9,458 bases of DNA from an uncultured Mucilaginibacter sp. (GTDB taxonomy: Bacteria > Bacteroidota > Bacteroidia > Sphingobacteriales > Sphingobacteriaceae). How positions within the stretch are numbered: position 1 is the stretch's first letter; the number at the start of each line of letters is the position of its first letter. The notes under the pieces were generated by a model. It was not told where the DNA came from. It did not search any database and worked only from the letters and a program-made list of their open reading frames with translations. Both the position numbers and the translations under genes were made by a program. This document shows positions 1 through 7,060 of this stretch, piece by piece. The stretch is taken from the NCBI GenBank assembly GCA_946479225.1, contig CAMLFI010000075.1:1-9458 (forward strand), written 5' to 3'.

Positions 1-272
1 CGTTCTCCGGCGGATTATTCGGCTCTGGATATTTTTTCCAATTTTTAAAAGTGCTGGAAATTTTAAGTGGTTTTTTTCTGCTTATTAATCGCCTAACTGC
101 CTTTTTCCTGCTGGTTTTATTACCCATAAGCACAAACATTTTTTTGTTTCACCTTATGCTTGCACCTTCCGGCGTGCCTATCGGCACCGGGGTAATAGTG
201 CTTAATCTTTTTCTGTGCGTTGCCTATTTCAAATACTATAGCAGTGTATTTACAATGCAGCCGAAGGTCTGA
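1..272 (+). CDS. DoxX-like integral membrane protein, 3' part only
   Basis: The reading frame is open from base 3 to the TGA at 270-272, so this is the C-terminal 89 residues of a gene that begins outside the window. The GTG at 51 is an internal valine, not a start. The visible part holds hydrophobic segments: one from VLEILSGFFLLINR through LVLLPISTNIFLFHLML, and another around GVIVLNLFLCVAYFKYY. The pattern 'LKVLEILSGFFLL...NR...PISTNIFLFHL' followed by a short polar loop and a last helix is typical of the C-terminal half of small DoxX/DoxD-like inner-membrane proteins common in Bacteroidota. Family members are about 120-150 residues, so roughly one third is missing. Physiological role and substrate are unknown. 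No convincing terminator hairpin follows the stop. The family call is by recognition of the pattern only. Confidence 0.65.
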   Translation, partial: FSGGLFGSGYFFQFLKVLEILSGFFLLINRLTAFFLLVLLPISTNIFLFHLMLAPSGVPIGTGVIVLNLFLCVAYFKYYSSVFTMQPKV

Positions 273-312
273 AACATCTGAAATTGATTAGCTAAAAAAC
301 TTATCGTACTTG

Positions 313-340
313 TTTGTAACAAAAGCAGGTTGTATATTTA
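313..340 (+). promoter_or_regulatory. Putative Bacteroidota-type promoter for the propeller protein
   Basis: TTTG at 313-316 is followed after 16 bases by TATATTTA at 333-340. This matches TAnnTTTG at every fixed base except the last. It lies 38 bases upstream of the ATG at 379 in a 106-bp intergenic gap. The spacing is slightly short for this promoter class, so the call is tentative. Confidence 0.4.
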
Positions 341-345
341 TTGTT

Positions 346-366
346 AGCATGCCGACCTAACATGCT
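346..366 (+). other. Small inverted repeat in the leader of the propeller gene
   Basis: AGCATG (346-351) and CATGCT (361-366) are perfect 6-bp inverted arms around a 9-base loop. If transcription starts just after the -7-like element, this stem-loop would sit at the very 5' end of the mRNA, ending 12 bases before the start codon. It could stabilise the 5' end, affect translation or be an operator. It is short enough to occur by chance. Confidence 0.3.
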
Positions 367-378
367 CAAATCCTAACC

Positions 379-2448
379 ATGAAAATCTGCTTTTGTATTA
401 TTTGGCTATGTGTTTTTGCCTCAATACAGCTATTTGCTCAGCAAATTGTATCGCCGGGCGAGGTTACCGAGCCAATAGTATTCAATACGGCAGGTTGCGC
501 CTACAACTGGACCAATGATCATCCCGAAATTGGCTTACCTGCCTCGGGCGAAGGTAATTTACCCTCGTTTACTGCTATAAATAATACCGGCAGCACAATA
601 GTGGCCAATATAAGGGCAGATATAGCGGGGTTTATGTATATAGGCGGTTACGTCGATAACAGTGTAAAAGTTACCAACCTCACAGATTATCAAAGGTTGC
701 CCTCGTTAGATTATGGCAGCAATAAACAGCCGAACTACCAAACAACCAGTAAAGATGGTAAGTGGGTTTATATGTTGACCTCTCTCACCAAGAACTTTGT
801 TACCAACAATCACATCATTGCAATAAATACAGTGGACAATTCAGTTAAAATAATAAACACCGGTAACGCTGACCCATTGTTTTGTACGCTAAGCAATGAT
901 GGAAGCCGTTTATATGTATCGTTCAGAGACGGGATTATAAGAGTATATAATGCAAAAGATTTTTCGGTGATAAGAACTGTTGAAGGGTTCTCTCCATTAA
1001 CAAATTTAATTATCAGTCCTGATGATAGTAAACTATATGTGTTAGAAGCTAACAACCCGCTTGAAAACAAATTGTATGAAATGAATACAAGCACTTATAG
1101 CTTGGTTTCTTATCCTATAGGCAACAGTGTTTTGGTCTACCCTATTGCCATCGCTCCGGATGGTAAAGAAATATTTATGACCAAGATAAGATCAGGGACA
1201 ACAAGCGACAACAACGTATTTGTTTTTAATACGGATACTAAAAATGTAACACATGAAATACCGGTTGGTAAAGGCCTTGGGGATTATGCCATGAGCAAAG
1301 ATGGGAAGACCTTGTATGTTGTAAACACGCAGGTTGGCGGAATATCAGTTATTGACATCCATACAAAAACGGTGCGTTATACCATACCCCTTACCGGGGC
1401 ATATGGGGTAGACTTATCTGCAGACGGAAGACAACTAATTGCTTTACACCCGGGTTTATCCAGGGTATTTGTTTACAACACGGCAAATAACCAACTGATA
1501 ACTGATTTTTCTCATCCTAATGTTTATGCTCTCGGCGATTTTATCGCAACAAGGTCTTGCTCTTCTATTAGTGCAACCATTACGGTGGAGCCATCCGTCC
1601 CCCCGCCTGATGTAAATGTATCAGGAACACCGGCTGCATTGAACACTGTTTACGGAACACCCTCCGCAACCACAGGTTTTACCGTCTCGGCCTCCGGTTT
1701 GAGTGGGGGTATTCAGATAGACGCACCGCAGGGCTTTCAGGTAAGTATTGATAATGTAGCGTTTAGCAAAATGGTTACTATTCCGCATAATGGTGGTGTT
1801 ATTACCGGGCAATTTGTTTACGTTAGACTGGCCGCTACCACACCAGCCGGAAACCACTTTGGAAACATAAGGCTAAAAGCACTGGGCAAAAGCGCCATAT
1901 TAATACCCATACCCAACAGCACCGTAACTAAAGCCCCTTTAGTAGTTACCGCTGATGATGCACGCCGCAATGCAGGGAGACCTAACCCCTTGCTTACTGC
2001 CAGCTTTTCAGGCTTTGTAAATGGCGAAGACCAAAATTCATTAACCTCTCTACCTGAAATAACCACCCTGGCCCGGTCAAACTCGCAACCGGGCGCCTAT
2101 CCAATTAATGTAAGCGGTGGACTGGCTGATAATTACGAACTGAGTTACGCAGCCGGAACGCTTACTATAACAAACTTTGGAGAATTAATTGTACCTAACA
2201 CCTTTACACCTAATGCCGACGGTATAAACGATCTGTGGGAAATAAAAAACATAGAACAGCTGCCTGGTTGCGTTGTGGATGTTTTCAATCGTTACGGCCA
2301 AAAGGTTTTTACATCCGTGGGTTACAGCACGCCCTGGGACGGAAAAGCAAAGGGAGGCAACGATGTGCCTCCCGGAGTGTACTATTATACTGTTGATCCT
2401 CGCGATAAAACCGGCGTAGTTTCCGGTTCGGTAACGGTTATCAGATAA
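379..2448 (+). CDS. Exported YVTN-type beta-propeller protein with Ig-like, MBG and CHU_C (type IX sorting) domains
   Basis: A 689-residue protein with a Sec signal peptide (residues 1-20, cleavage after LFA). Residues about 23-82 are the first half of a PKD-like domain (C40-AYNWTND...GLPASGEGNLPSF). Residues about 83-391 form a propeller: six 'S.DG..LY'-type motifs (SKDGKWVY, SNDGSRLY, SPDDSKLY, APDGKEIF, SKDGKTLY, SADGRQLI) plus the opening strand GFMYIGGY suggest seven blades. Residues about 392-410 (SCSSISATITVEP) look like the missing last strand of the PKD-like domain. Then come an Ig-like domain (411-516), an MBG_2-type domain (521-598) and a CHU_C/gliding-motility C-terminal domain (601-689; VPNTFTPNADGINDLW, FNRYGQKVF, YYYTV). 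The last is the type B sorting signal of the type IX secretion system, so the product is probably secreted or surface-attached. Ligand and function are unknown; there is no visible catalytic motif. It is convergent with the next gene, with one base between the stops. Confidence 0.9.
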   Translation: MKICFCIIWLCVFASIQLFAQQIVSPGEVTEPIVFNTAGCAYNWTNDHPEIGLPASGEGNLPSFTAINNTGSTIVANIRADIAGFMYIGGYVDNSVKVTNLTDYQRLPSLDYGSNKQPNYQTTSKDGKWVYMLTSLTKNFVTNNHIIAINTVDNSVKIINTGNADPLFCTLSNDGSRLYVSFRDGIIRVYNAKDFSVIRTVEGFSPLTNLIISPDDSKLYVLEANNPLENKLYEMNTSTYSLVSYPIGNSVLVYPIAIAPDGKEIFMTKIRSGTTSDNNVFVFNTDTKNVTHEIPVGKGLGDYAMSKDGKTLYVVNTQVGGISVIDIHTKTVRYTIPLTGAYGVDLSADGRQLIALHPGLSRVFVYNTANNQLITDFSHPNVYALGDFIATRSCSSISATITVEPSVPPPDVNVSGTPAALNTVYGTPSATTGFTVSASGLSGGIQIDAPQGFQVSIDNVAFSKMVTIPHNGGVITGQFVYVRLAATTPAGNHFGNIRLKALGKSAILIPIPNSTVTKAPLVVTADDARRNAGRPNPLLTASFSGFVNGEDQNSLTSLPEITTLARSNSQPGAYPINVSGGLADNYELSYAAGTLTITNFGELIVPNTFTPNADGINDLWEIKNIEQLPGCVVDVFNRYGQKVFTSVGYSTPWDGKAKGGNDVPPGVYYYTVDPRDKTGVVSGSVTVIR

Positions 2449-2449
2449 T

Positions 2450-3502
2450 TTATTGGTATTGAATATAAATTGGATTAGGTGTTTTCTTTAACACTTCTTC
2501 CGGCGTCATCATGTGGTGCGGCGCTTTTTTTAGGTCGTTTTTGTAGAATAATTTAAAGCCTGTAAACTGTACCGGTTCGTTTTGTATAAAGTAGCGCCAG
2601 GTACCGCCTTTAAGTTCAGGCTCGCCCCAGCCGTCCATATCCATTACTACCTGTACTTCAGGACGTAGTTTTATGTTTTGATAGTTGGTTACCATTTTCT
2701 TAGTGAAGCGGTGTACGATCAAAATTTTAGGCGGAACGTTGTATTTTTTAACTATGCCCGCTAAGTAACCGGTTACATAGTTAATATCGGCAGCATCATA
2801 AGTGCCAATTTTTTTGCCAGGTTTTGAACCGTCTTTCATAGAAAACTCCGGGTCCATACCAAAATGTACATGCGGCATAGCCAGGTATTTTTCAAATAAT
2901 GGTAATTCAGCCTGTATGTTGCTTAACGCCACCTGCACATCTAAAAATACCAGCGCGTTTACTCTTTTAGCTAAAGTTAAAACACTGTCAATCTGTTTAA
3001 ATGGCATACGGTAGCGGTATTTTCCGTCTTTGCCACCATCGCCCTGAGCTACAACAGCAATGTAATGTAAAGCAGGTTGTACCGGTGTTTTAGGATCAGC
3101 TTTCTCCCAGGCTTTAACTTCACCTTTTAGTTTGGAAAGCATTTCTTTAGGCGGAAGTTCGCCTAAAATGCCCATTTTTTTTGAGTACAGATTGCCATAA
3201 TAAGCCACTATACGTTTATACGGAAAAATAGCACCGGGCAGGGGATAAGGCGCATTTTTTACAGGCCATTTGCCGGTTGTATCGCCGTGCGACAAACGTT
3301 TCATTAACGAATCGTATTGTGCTTTATCAATTGGCGGATAGTTGCGTGTAACTGTTGTAGTATCTGCAGTTTCGGCATCGCCGGTAGCGGCAGCCTTAAC
3401 CTTTGTGGTATCTCCCGCTTTTGTTCCGCTGCTTTGCGTGCAATTGCTAAATAGCGTTAACGAAGCCAGAACGAAGGCGAAAGAAAGAAAAAAGTTTTTC
3501 AT
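2450..3502 (-). CDS. Conserved lipoprotein of unknown function, possibly barrel-like
   Basis: 350 residues. The N-terminus is a lipoprotein-type signal (MKNFFLSFAFVLASLTLFSNC) with C21 as the probable lipidated cysteine; the -1 Asn is looser than the classical lipobox but acceptable in Bacteroidota. A Thr/Ala/Asp-rich linker (about 22-55) precedes a globular domain. That domain has motifs I recognise from a widespread but uncharacterised family: RIVAYYGN, ALHYIAVVAQG, LVFLDVQV, HFGMDPEF (D217, E219), ILIVHRFT (H264, R265), VVMDMDGWG (D288, D290), FTGFKLFY and a terminal PIYIQYQ. Alternating short hydrophobic strands that end in acidic or His residues suggest a TIM-barrel-like fold with a carboxylate-lined pocket, possibly hydrolase-like; this is inference only. 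The gene lies 70 bp downstream of the methyltransferase on the same strand, but a promoter-like sequence lies in the gap. I assign no enzymatic function. Confidence 0.85.
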   Translation of the reverse strand: MKNFFLSFAFVLASLTLFSNCTQSSGTKAGDTTKVKAAATGDAETADTTTVTRNYPPIDKAQYDSLMKRLSHGDTTGKWPVKNAPYPLPGAIFPYKRIVAYYGNLYSKKMGILGELPPKEMLSKLKGEVKAWEKADPKTPVQPALHYIAVVAQGDGGKDGKYRYRMPFKQIDSVLTLAKRVNALVFLDVQVALSNIQAELPLFEKYLAMPHVHFGMDPEFSMKDGSKPGKKIGTYDAADINYVTGYLAGIVKKYNVPPKILIVHRFTKKMVTNYQNIKLRPEVQVVMDMDGWGEPELKGGTWRYFIQNEPVQFTGFKLFYKNDLKKAPHHMMTPEEVLKKTPNPIYIQYQ

Positions 3503-3525
3503 GTATGGGTTTTAGTTTACAGACG

Positions 3526-3553
3526 CAAAATAGCATCTTTTTGTTAATCCCAA
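3526..3553 (-). promoter_or_regulatory. Putative promoter for the lipoprotein gene
   Basis: On the minus strand TTG (3551-3553) is followed after 18 bases by TATTTTG (3526-3532). This resembles TAnnTTTG with one base missing. It lies 23 bases upstream of the start codon at 3502 within the 70-bp gap after the methyltransferase, so the lipoprotein may be transcribed alone. The match is imperfect. Confidence 0.3.
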
Positions 3554-3572
3554 CATTAAAATTATCCACAGT

Positions 3573-4457
3573 TTACACGTGCTTGCAAAACTTACCAAAC
3601 ACACCCAGCGGTAATTTTATCCCCGATGTAGCCTGTAGATAAAGCTCGCCTATCTCTAAATTTTCAACCTTAGGGTAAGCGCCGCGGATAAGGTTTTCAA
3701 CTATTACAGATGAAAAGCCTAATGAGTAGGTATTAAGGATAAGAAAATGCTCGTCGGGGTGCAGCAGTTGGGTAACTTCGCCCATCATCTCATTGATCTG
3801 GTCCTCCAACTTCCACTTTTCGCCATTGGGGCCATGGCCGTAGGCAGGAGGATCCAGTATAACACCGTTATATTTTTTGCCGCGCTTTAATTCACGCTTT
3901 ACAAACTTCAAAGCATCCTCAACCACCCAACGAATATCTTTTAAACCAGATAGTTCTTGGTTCTCGTTACCCCAGGTAACTACCTGCCGTATAGAATCAA
4001 CGTGGGTAGTGTCTGCACCTGCCGCGCGGGCTATTAACGACGCTCCGCCGGTATAAGCAAATAGGTTAAGAACCTTAGGATCAGGCGTTTTAAATTTTTT
4101 AATGTTTTGGGATATGTAATCCCAATTAACCGCTTGCTCCGGGAAAATACCCACATGCTTAAATGATGTAAGCGCCAAACGGAATTTAATAGCTGCCTCG
4201 GGGTTTTTATATTCAACGTGCCATCTATCCGGCGTACCGGGATTTTTCTTAACCCACTCGCCTGATGTTGCCGAACGGCCTTTAAACCTAATATTATGCA
4301 AGCGCTGCCACTCGCTTTGCGGTAAAGCCTTGCTCCAAACCGCTTGTGGTTCCGGGCGAATAAGTATCACATTACCAAAACGCTCCAACTTCTCAAAATC
4401 ACCGCAATCAATCAGTTCGTAATCTTTCCAGTGGGTTGGCGTAAGTAGTTGGATCAT
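3573..4457 (-). CDS. RlmI-like class I SAM-dependent methyltransferase (COG1092-like)
   Basis: 294 residues, predicted cytoplasmic. The Rossmann-fold SAM site is clear: motif I VLNLFAYTGG (129-138), an acidic residue at the end of strand 2 (THVDSI, D154), E180/D181 after strand 3, and motif IV LDPPAYGHGP with D202-P203-P204. This is the arrangement of the RlmI/RlmK group of rRNA methyltransferases. E. coli RlmI is longer, carries an N-terminal PUA domain and methylates C5 of a 23S rRNA cytosine through a cysteine. Here the N-terminal portion is short, and the strand where the family's 'SCS' cysteine motif would fall reads LNTYSLGFSS (241-250). The only cysteines, C18 and C291, are elsewhere, so a cysteine-dependent m5C mechanism looks unlikely and the substrate is unresolved. 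The start ATG is preceded by a good promoter match and an inverted repeat. Confidence 0.85.
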   Translation of the reverse strand: MIQLLTPTHWKDYELIDCGDFEKLERFGNVILIRPEPQAVWSKALPQSEWQRLHNIRFKGRSATSGEWVKKNPGTPDRWHVEYKNPEAAIKFRLALTSFKHVGIFPEQAVNWDYISQNIKKFKTPDPKVLNLFAYTGGASLIARAAGADTTHVDSIRQVVTWGNENQELSGLKDIRWVVEDALKFVKRELKRGKKYNGVILDPPAYGHGPNGEKWKLEDQINEMMGEVTQLLHPDEHFLILNTYSLGFSSVIVENLIRGAYPKVENLEIGELYLQATSGIKLPLGVFGKFCKHV

Positions 4458-4470
4458 CTTTTTATGTTAT

Positions 4471-4497
4471 AACGTAGCACGTTTTACGTGATACGTT
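4471..4497 (-). repeat. Near-perfect 11-bp inverted repeat in the methyltransferase leader
   Basis: On the plus strand AACGTAGCACG (4471-4481) and CGTGATACGTT (4487-4497) are inverted copies with one mismatch, around TTTTA. The element lies between the methyltransferase start (4457) and its probable promoter (4507-4534), so it would fold in the 5' leader RNA. No T-run follows either arm on either strand, so it does not look like a terminator. A leader hairpin, an operator, or a copy of a dispersed intergenic repeat are all possible. Confidence 0.6.
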
Positions 4498-4506
4498 TGA
4501 TTGGCA

Positions 4507-4534
4507 CAAAATTAAAATAAAAAACTATAAGCAA
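4507..4534 (-). promoter_or_regulatory. Putative promoter for the methyltransferase gene
   Basis: On the minus strand TTG (4532-4534) is followed after 17 bases by TAATTTTG (4507-4514), an exact match to the Bacteroidota -7 consensus TAnnTTTG. It is about 50 bases upstream of the start codon at 4457, which leaves a leader containing the inverted repeat at 4471-4497. It is the best promoter match I found in the window. Confidence 0.5.
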
Positions 4535-4602
4535 GGTGTACAACTAAGTAACTTAATAACTAAATTAGTAGTTGTTAAAAACCTGATCGACTATCCTCTA
4601 TA

Positions 4603-5808
4603 ATGAGAAAATTGCTTTGTTTTTTATTGTTTCTTATCTGCATGGGTACAGCTGTTGCTCAGCAAGCGTATACTATATCCGGCATAGTTACCGATGACAA
4701 GGATGTGCCAATACCCGGTGCCACGGTTTTTTTAGGCGACTCAAGAAAGGTTACGGCAAGTGATAGGGAAGGGCGGTTTGCTTTATCGCAGGTGCTGCCG
4801 GGCAGCTATAACCTTGTGGTTAAAATGATGGGCTATGTTGTTTTACAGCATAGTTTTATGTTGCGAGGCGCAGATGTGCGCTTTAGGTTTAAACTGCAGG
4901 AAGAAAATGTTATGCTGAATACTGTTAATATTTCGGCAATGTCACTCGCAGAAAGAAAGCGACTGTTGGCGATATTTATGGAGTGTTTTTTAGGCAGATC
5001 AAAAAACGCTGCGCAATGCAAAATATTAAATACCGATGATATAAAACTGCAATTTGATAAAAAGTATAACATCCTTACAGCTAACTCTGATGACTTTTTA
5101 ATCATTGAGAACAAAGCTTTAGGCTACCGAATGAAGTACCTGTTAAACGGCTTCGCATACGACCGTTCGGGTTGGCCAAGCGTTATTACATTTGAGGGGA
5201 CTTTGTTTTTTGAGGAGATGAAAGGCAACCCTCGTCAACAAAAAAAATGGGAGAACGAACGGGCGAATACCTACTTTGGCTCTGCGCCGCATTTCTATCG
5301 GTCTGTGTTTAGCAACACGTTGACCGAAAATGGGTTTGTTACCTACCAGATGTTAAATCAAGATGCGCTTAAAATTTACGGGGAAAAGTTGAAAAAAATC
5401 CCCGAGCCATATTTTCAACCCCTTAAATCGTTAGATAGATTTATTGGCCAAGTAGACGATGATTTTAAATCGCTCAATATAGGTTTGTTGAGGAAGGATT
5501 CTACCAACTTATATGTAGTTTATACGCCTAAAAAAGAACCGGGCGATTTTTTAGGGCTGGGTGCAGTTGTTCAACGCTTCTTTAAGATGCCTTCAGGTCA
5601 GGCATCCATTATAGTCCCTCTTCAGGATAGTTTATTGATAAGCAAAACCGGTGATGCCAGTCCGGTTAGAAATATAATTTATTCAGGCTACTGGACTTGG
5701 GGACAAATGTCGGCCTTTTTGCCGTCTGACTATACAATCCCGGCAGGGATTGAGCCGCCTAAAGTTAAAATTGCGGAGCCAATACCAGCTAGTATCTCCA
5801 ATAAGTAG
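4603..5808 (+). CDS. Exported CarboxypepD_reg-like domain protein, paralog 1 of a tandem pair
   Basis: 401 residues. The signal peptide is residues 1-19 (MRKLLCFLLFLICMGTAVA, cleavage before QQ). Residues about 22-105 form a carboxypeptidase-regulatory-like Ig-fold domain (YTISGIVTDDKDVPIPGATV, then GSYNLVVKMMGY). This domain is best known as the N-terminal plug extension of SusC-type receptors, but no beta-barrel follows. The remaining part of about 290 residues matches a Bacteroidota family of unknown function: DFLIIENKALGYRMKYLL, LFFEEMKGNPRQQKKWE, YFGSAPHFYRSVF. C128 and C139 are the only cysteines of the mature protein and are kept in the neighbouring paralog, so a disulfide is plausible. 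The product is probably periplasmic or outer-membrane associated; I see no lipobox and no C-terminal sorting domain. The second paralog begins 51 bp downstream, with no terminator visible between them, so co-transcription is likely. Confidence 0.88.
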   Translation: MRKLLCFLLFLICMGTAVAQQAYTISGIVTDDKDVPIPGATVFLGDSRKVTASDREGRFALSQVLPGSYNLVVKMMGYVVLQHSFMLRGADVRFRFKLQEENVMLNTVNISAMSLAERKRLLAIFMECFLGRSKNAAQCKILNTDDIKLQFDKKYNILTANSDDFLIIENKALGYRMKYLLNGFAYDRSGWPSVITFEGTLFFEEMKGNPRQQKKWENERANTYFGSAPHFYRSVFSNTLTENGFVTYQMLNQDALKIYGEKLKKIPEPYFQPLKSLDRFIGQVDDDFKSLNIGLLRKDSTNLYVVYTPKKEPGDFLGLGAVVQRFFKMPSGQASIIVPLQDSLLISKTGDASPVRNIIYSGYWTWGQMSAFLPSDYTIPAGIEPPKVKIAEPIPASISNK

Positions 5809-5859
5809 GATGTTAAGTAAAATGGGTAGTTGTAAGAGTTTATAGCCACCATAAAAAAT

Positions 5860-7041
5860 ATGAGAAAACTGTTTTACTTTTTATTGTTATTGGTTTGTGT
5901 TAGCGCTAAAGCCCAGCAAACCTATACCATAACGGGTGTAATTACCGATGATAAAGATGCGCCCATTCCCGGCGCTACCGTTTTTATAGGCGACTCACAG
6001 AAAGCTACCGCGACCGACATTGACGGCAAATTTACTTTGCGGCAGGTGCGCCCAGGTAAATATAACCTTGTTGTTAAAATGATAGGCTATGTTATTACCA
6101 GCCATGAGTTTACACTTCAGAATAAGGATTTAAAATTTAGGGTGAAGCTACCGGAAGACAATTTATTGCTTAATACAGTGAATATTTCGTTTATATCAAA
6201 GTCGGATAGAGAAAAATATATCGAAACCTTTAAGCGCTGTTTTTTTGGTACGTCAGACGATGCCCGAGATTGTAAAATACAAAATGCCGATATAATAAAG
6301 TTTAATTATAACACAGCGAGTGGTGTGCTGAGAGCCAGTACAGATGATTTTTTAATTATAGAGAATAGGGTTTTAGGATACAGAATAAAGTACCTGCTTA
6401 GTAATTTTAGTTATGATAGCGAAAACCCTGATGGGATAGTGTCATTTGCAGGAAGGCTATTTTTTGAAGATCTACCGGGCGATGCACGCCAGAAAAAAAA
6501 ATGGGAGGAAGCAAGAGTAGATGCCTATCTGGGTTCTCTTCCCCATTTTTTCTGTGCATTATATAATGATGAGTTAGAAAAAAACGGTTTTGTGGTTTAT
6601 CAAATGCTCAATCAGCAAGCGCGAAATACATATGCCCGGAAACGCCAACCGATACCGCCAACGTATAGTAAACCATATACATCATTAGCTAGATTAGTTG
6701 CCGATGTAAACGACGGACTTAAAAAGCTTGATTTGAGTTTATTAAAAAAAGATTCTACAGAACTGTACATTGTATACAGACCTAAACCGGAGCCTAAAGA
6801 TTTTTTTGTGCGTGGAGCTATGATTGATCGTTTTTTTAGAAGGAAGAGTGGTCAATTGTCGCTAATAAGACCTGTGCAAGACAGCGTTCTAATTAGCCGG
6901 AACGGCGACTTAAGCCCCTCTAATAGCATGATAAAAGGGGGCTTTTGGGCCTGGGGGCAAATGACAAGTTTTATTCCTTCAGACTATACATTACCCGGCT
7001 GGGTTCAGCTTGATAAAGACGGAAAGTTATTGAAACAGTAG
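5860..7041 (+). CDS. Exported CarboxypepD_reg-like domain protein, paralog 2 of a tandem pair
   Basis: 393 residues with the same architecture as the gene before it. The signal peptide is residues 1-18 (ending SAKA, before QQ), and the carboxypeptidase-regulatory-like domain spans about 21-104. The family C-terminal region has DFLIIENRVLGYRIKYLL, LFFEDLPGDARQKKKWE and YLGSLPHFFCALY. In the first 30 mature residues I count 23 identities with paralog 1, and 15 of 18 in the DFLIIEN block. The copies therefore arose by tandem duplication and have diverged substantially. C127 and C138 align with C128/C139 of paralog 1; an additional cysteine sits in PHFFCAL. The C-terminus is shorter (ends KLLKQ). 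The gene is convergent with the ABC ATPase gene, 19 bases apart with no hairpin in the gap. Function is unknown. Confidence 0.88.
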   Translation: MRKLFYFLLLLVCVSAKAQQTYTITGVITDDKDAPIPGATVFIGDSQKATATDIDGKFTLRQVRPGKYNLVVKMIGYVITSHEFTLQNKDLKFRVKLPEDNLLLNTVNISFISKSDREKYIETFKRCFFGTSDDARDCKIQNADIIKFNYNTASGVLRASTDDFLIIENRVLGYRIKYLLSNFSYDSENPDGIVSFAGRLFFEDLPGDARQKKKWEEARVDAYLGSLPHFFCALYNDELEKNGFVVYQMLNQQARNTYARKRQPIPPTYSKPYTSLARLVADVNDGLKKLDLSLLKKDSTELYIVYRPKPEPKDFFVRGAMIDRFFRRKSGQLSLIRPVQDSVLISRNGDLSPSNSMIKGGFWAWGQMTSFIPSDYTLPGWVQLDKDGKLLKQ

Positions 7042-7060
7042 AAGAGTATGAAAGGCGGAA

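Noticed and set aside
51..53. GTG as start codon of a 73-residue protein
   Set aside because: The same frame is open back to the window edge and the upstream residues continue the DoxX-like pattern, so this is the tail of a longer gene.
4471..4497. Rho-independent terminator
   Set aside because: The inverted repeat has no T-tract after either arm and lies upstream of two divergent genes, where no transcript needs to end.
4603..7041. SusC/TonB-dependent receptor genes
   Set aside because: Only the regulatory domain is shared; the proteins are about 400 residues with no plug or beta-barrel repeats and no SusD partner next to them.
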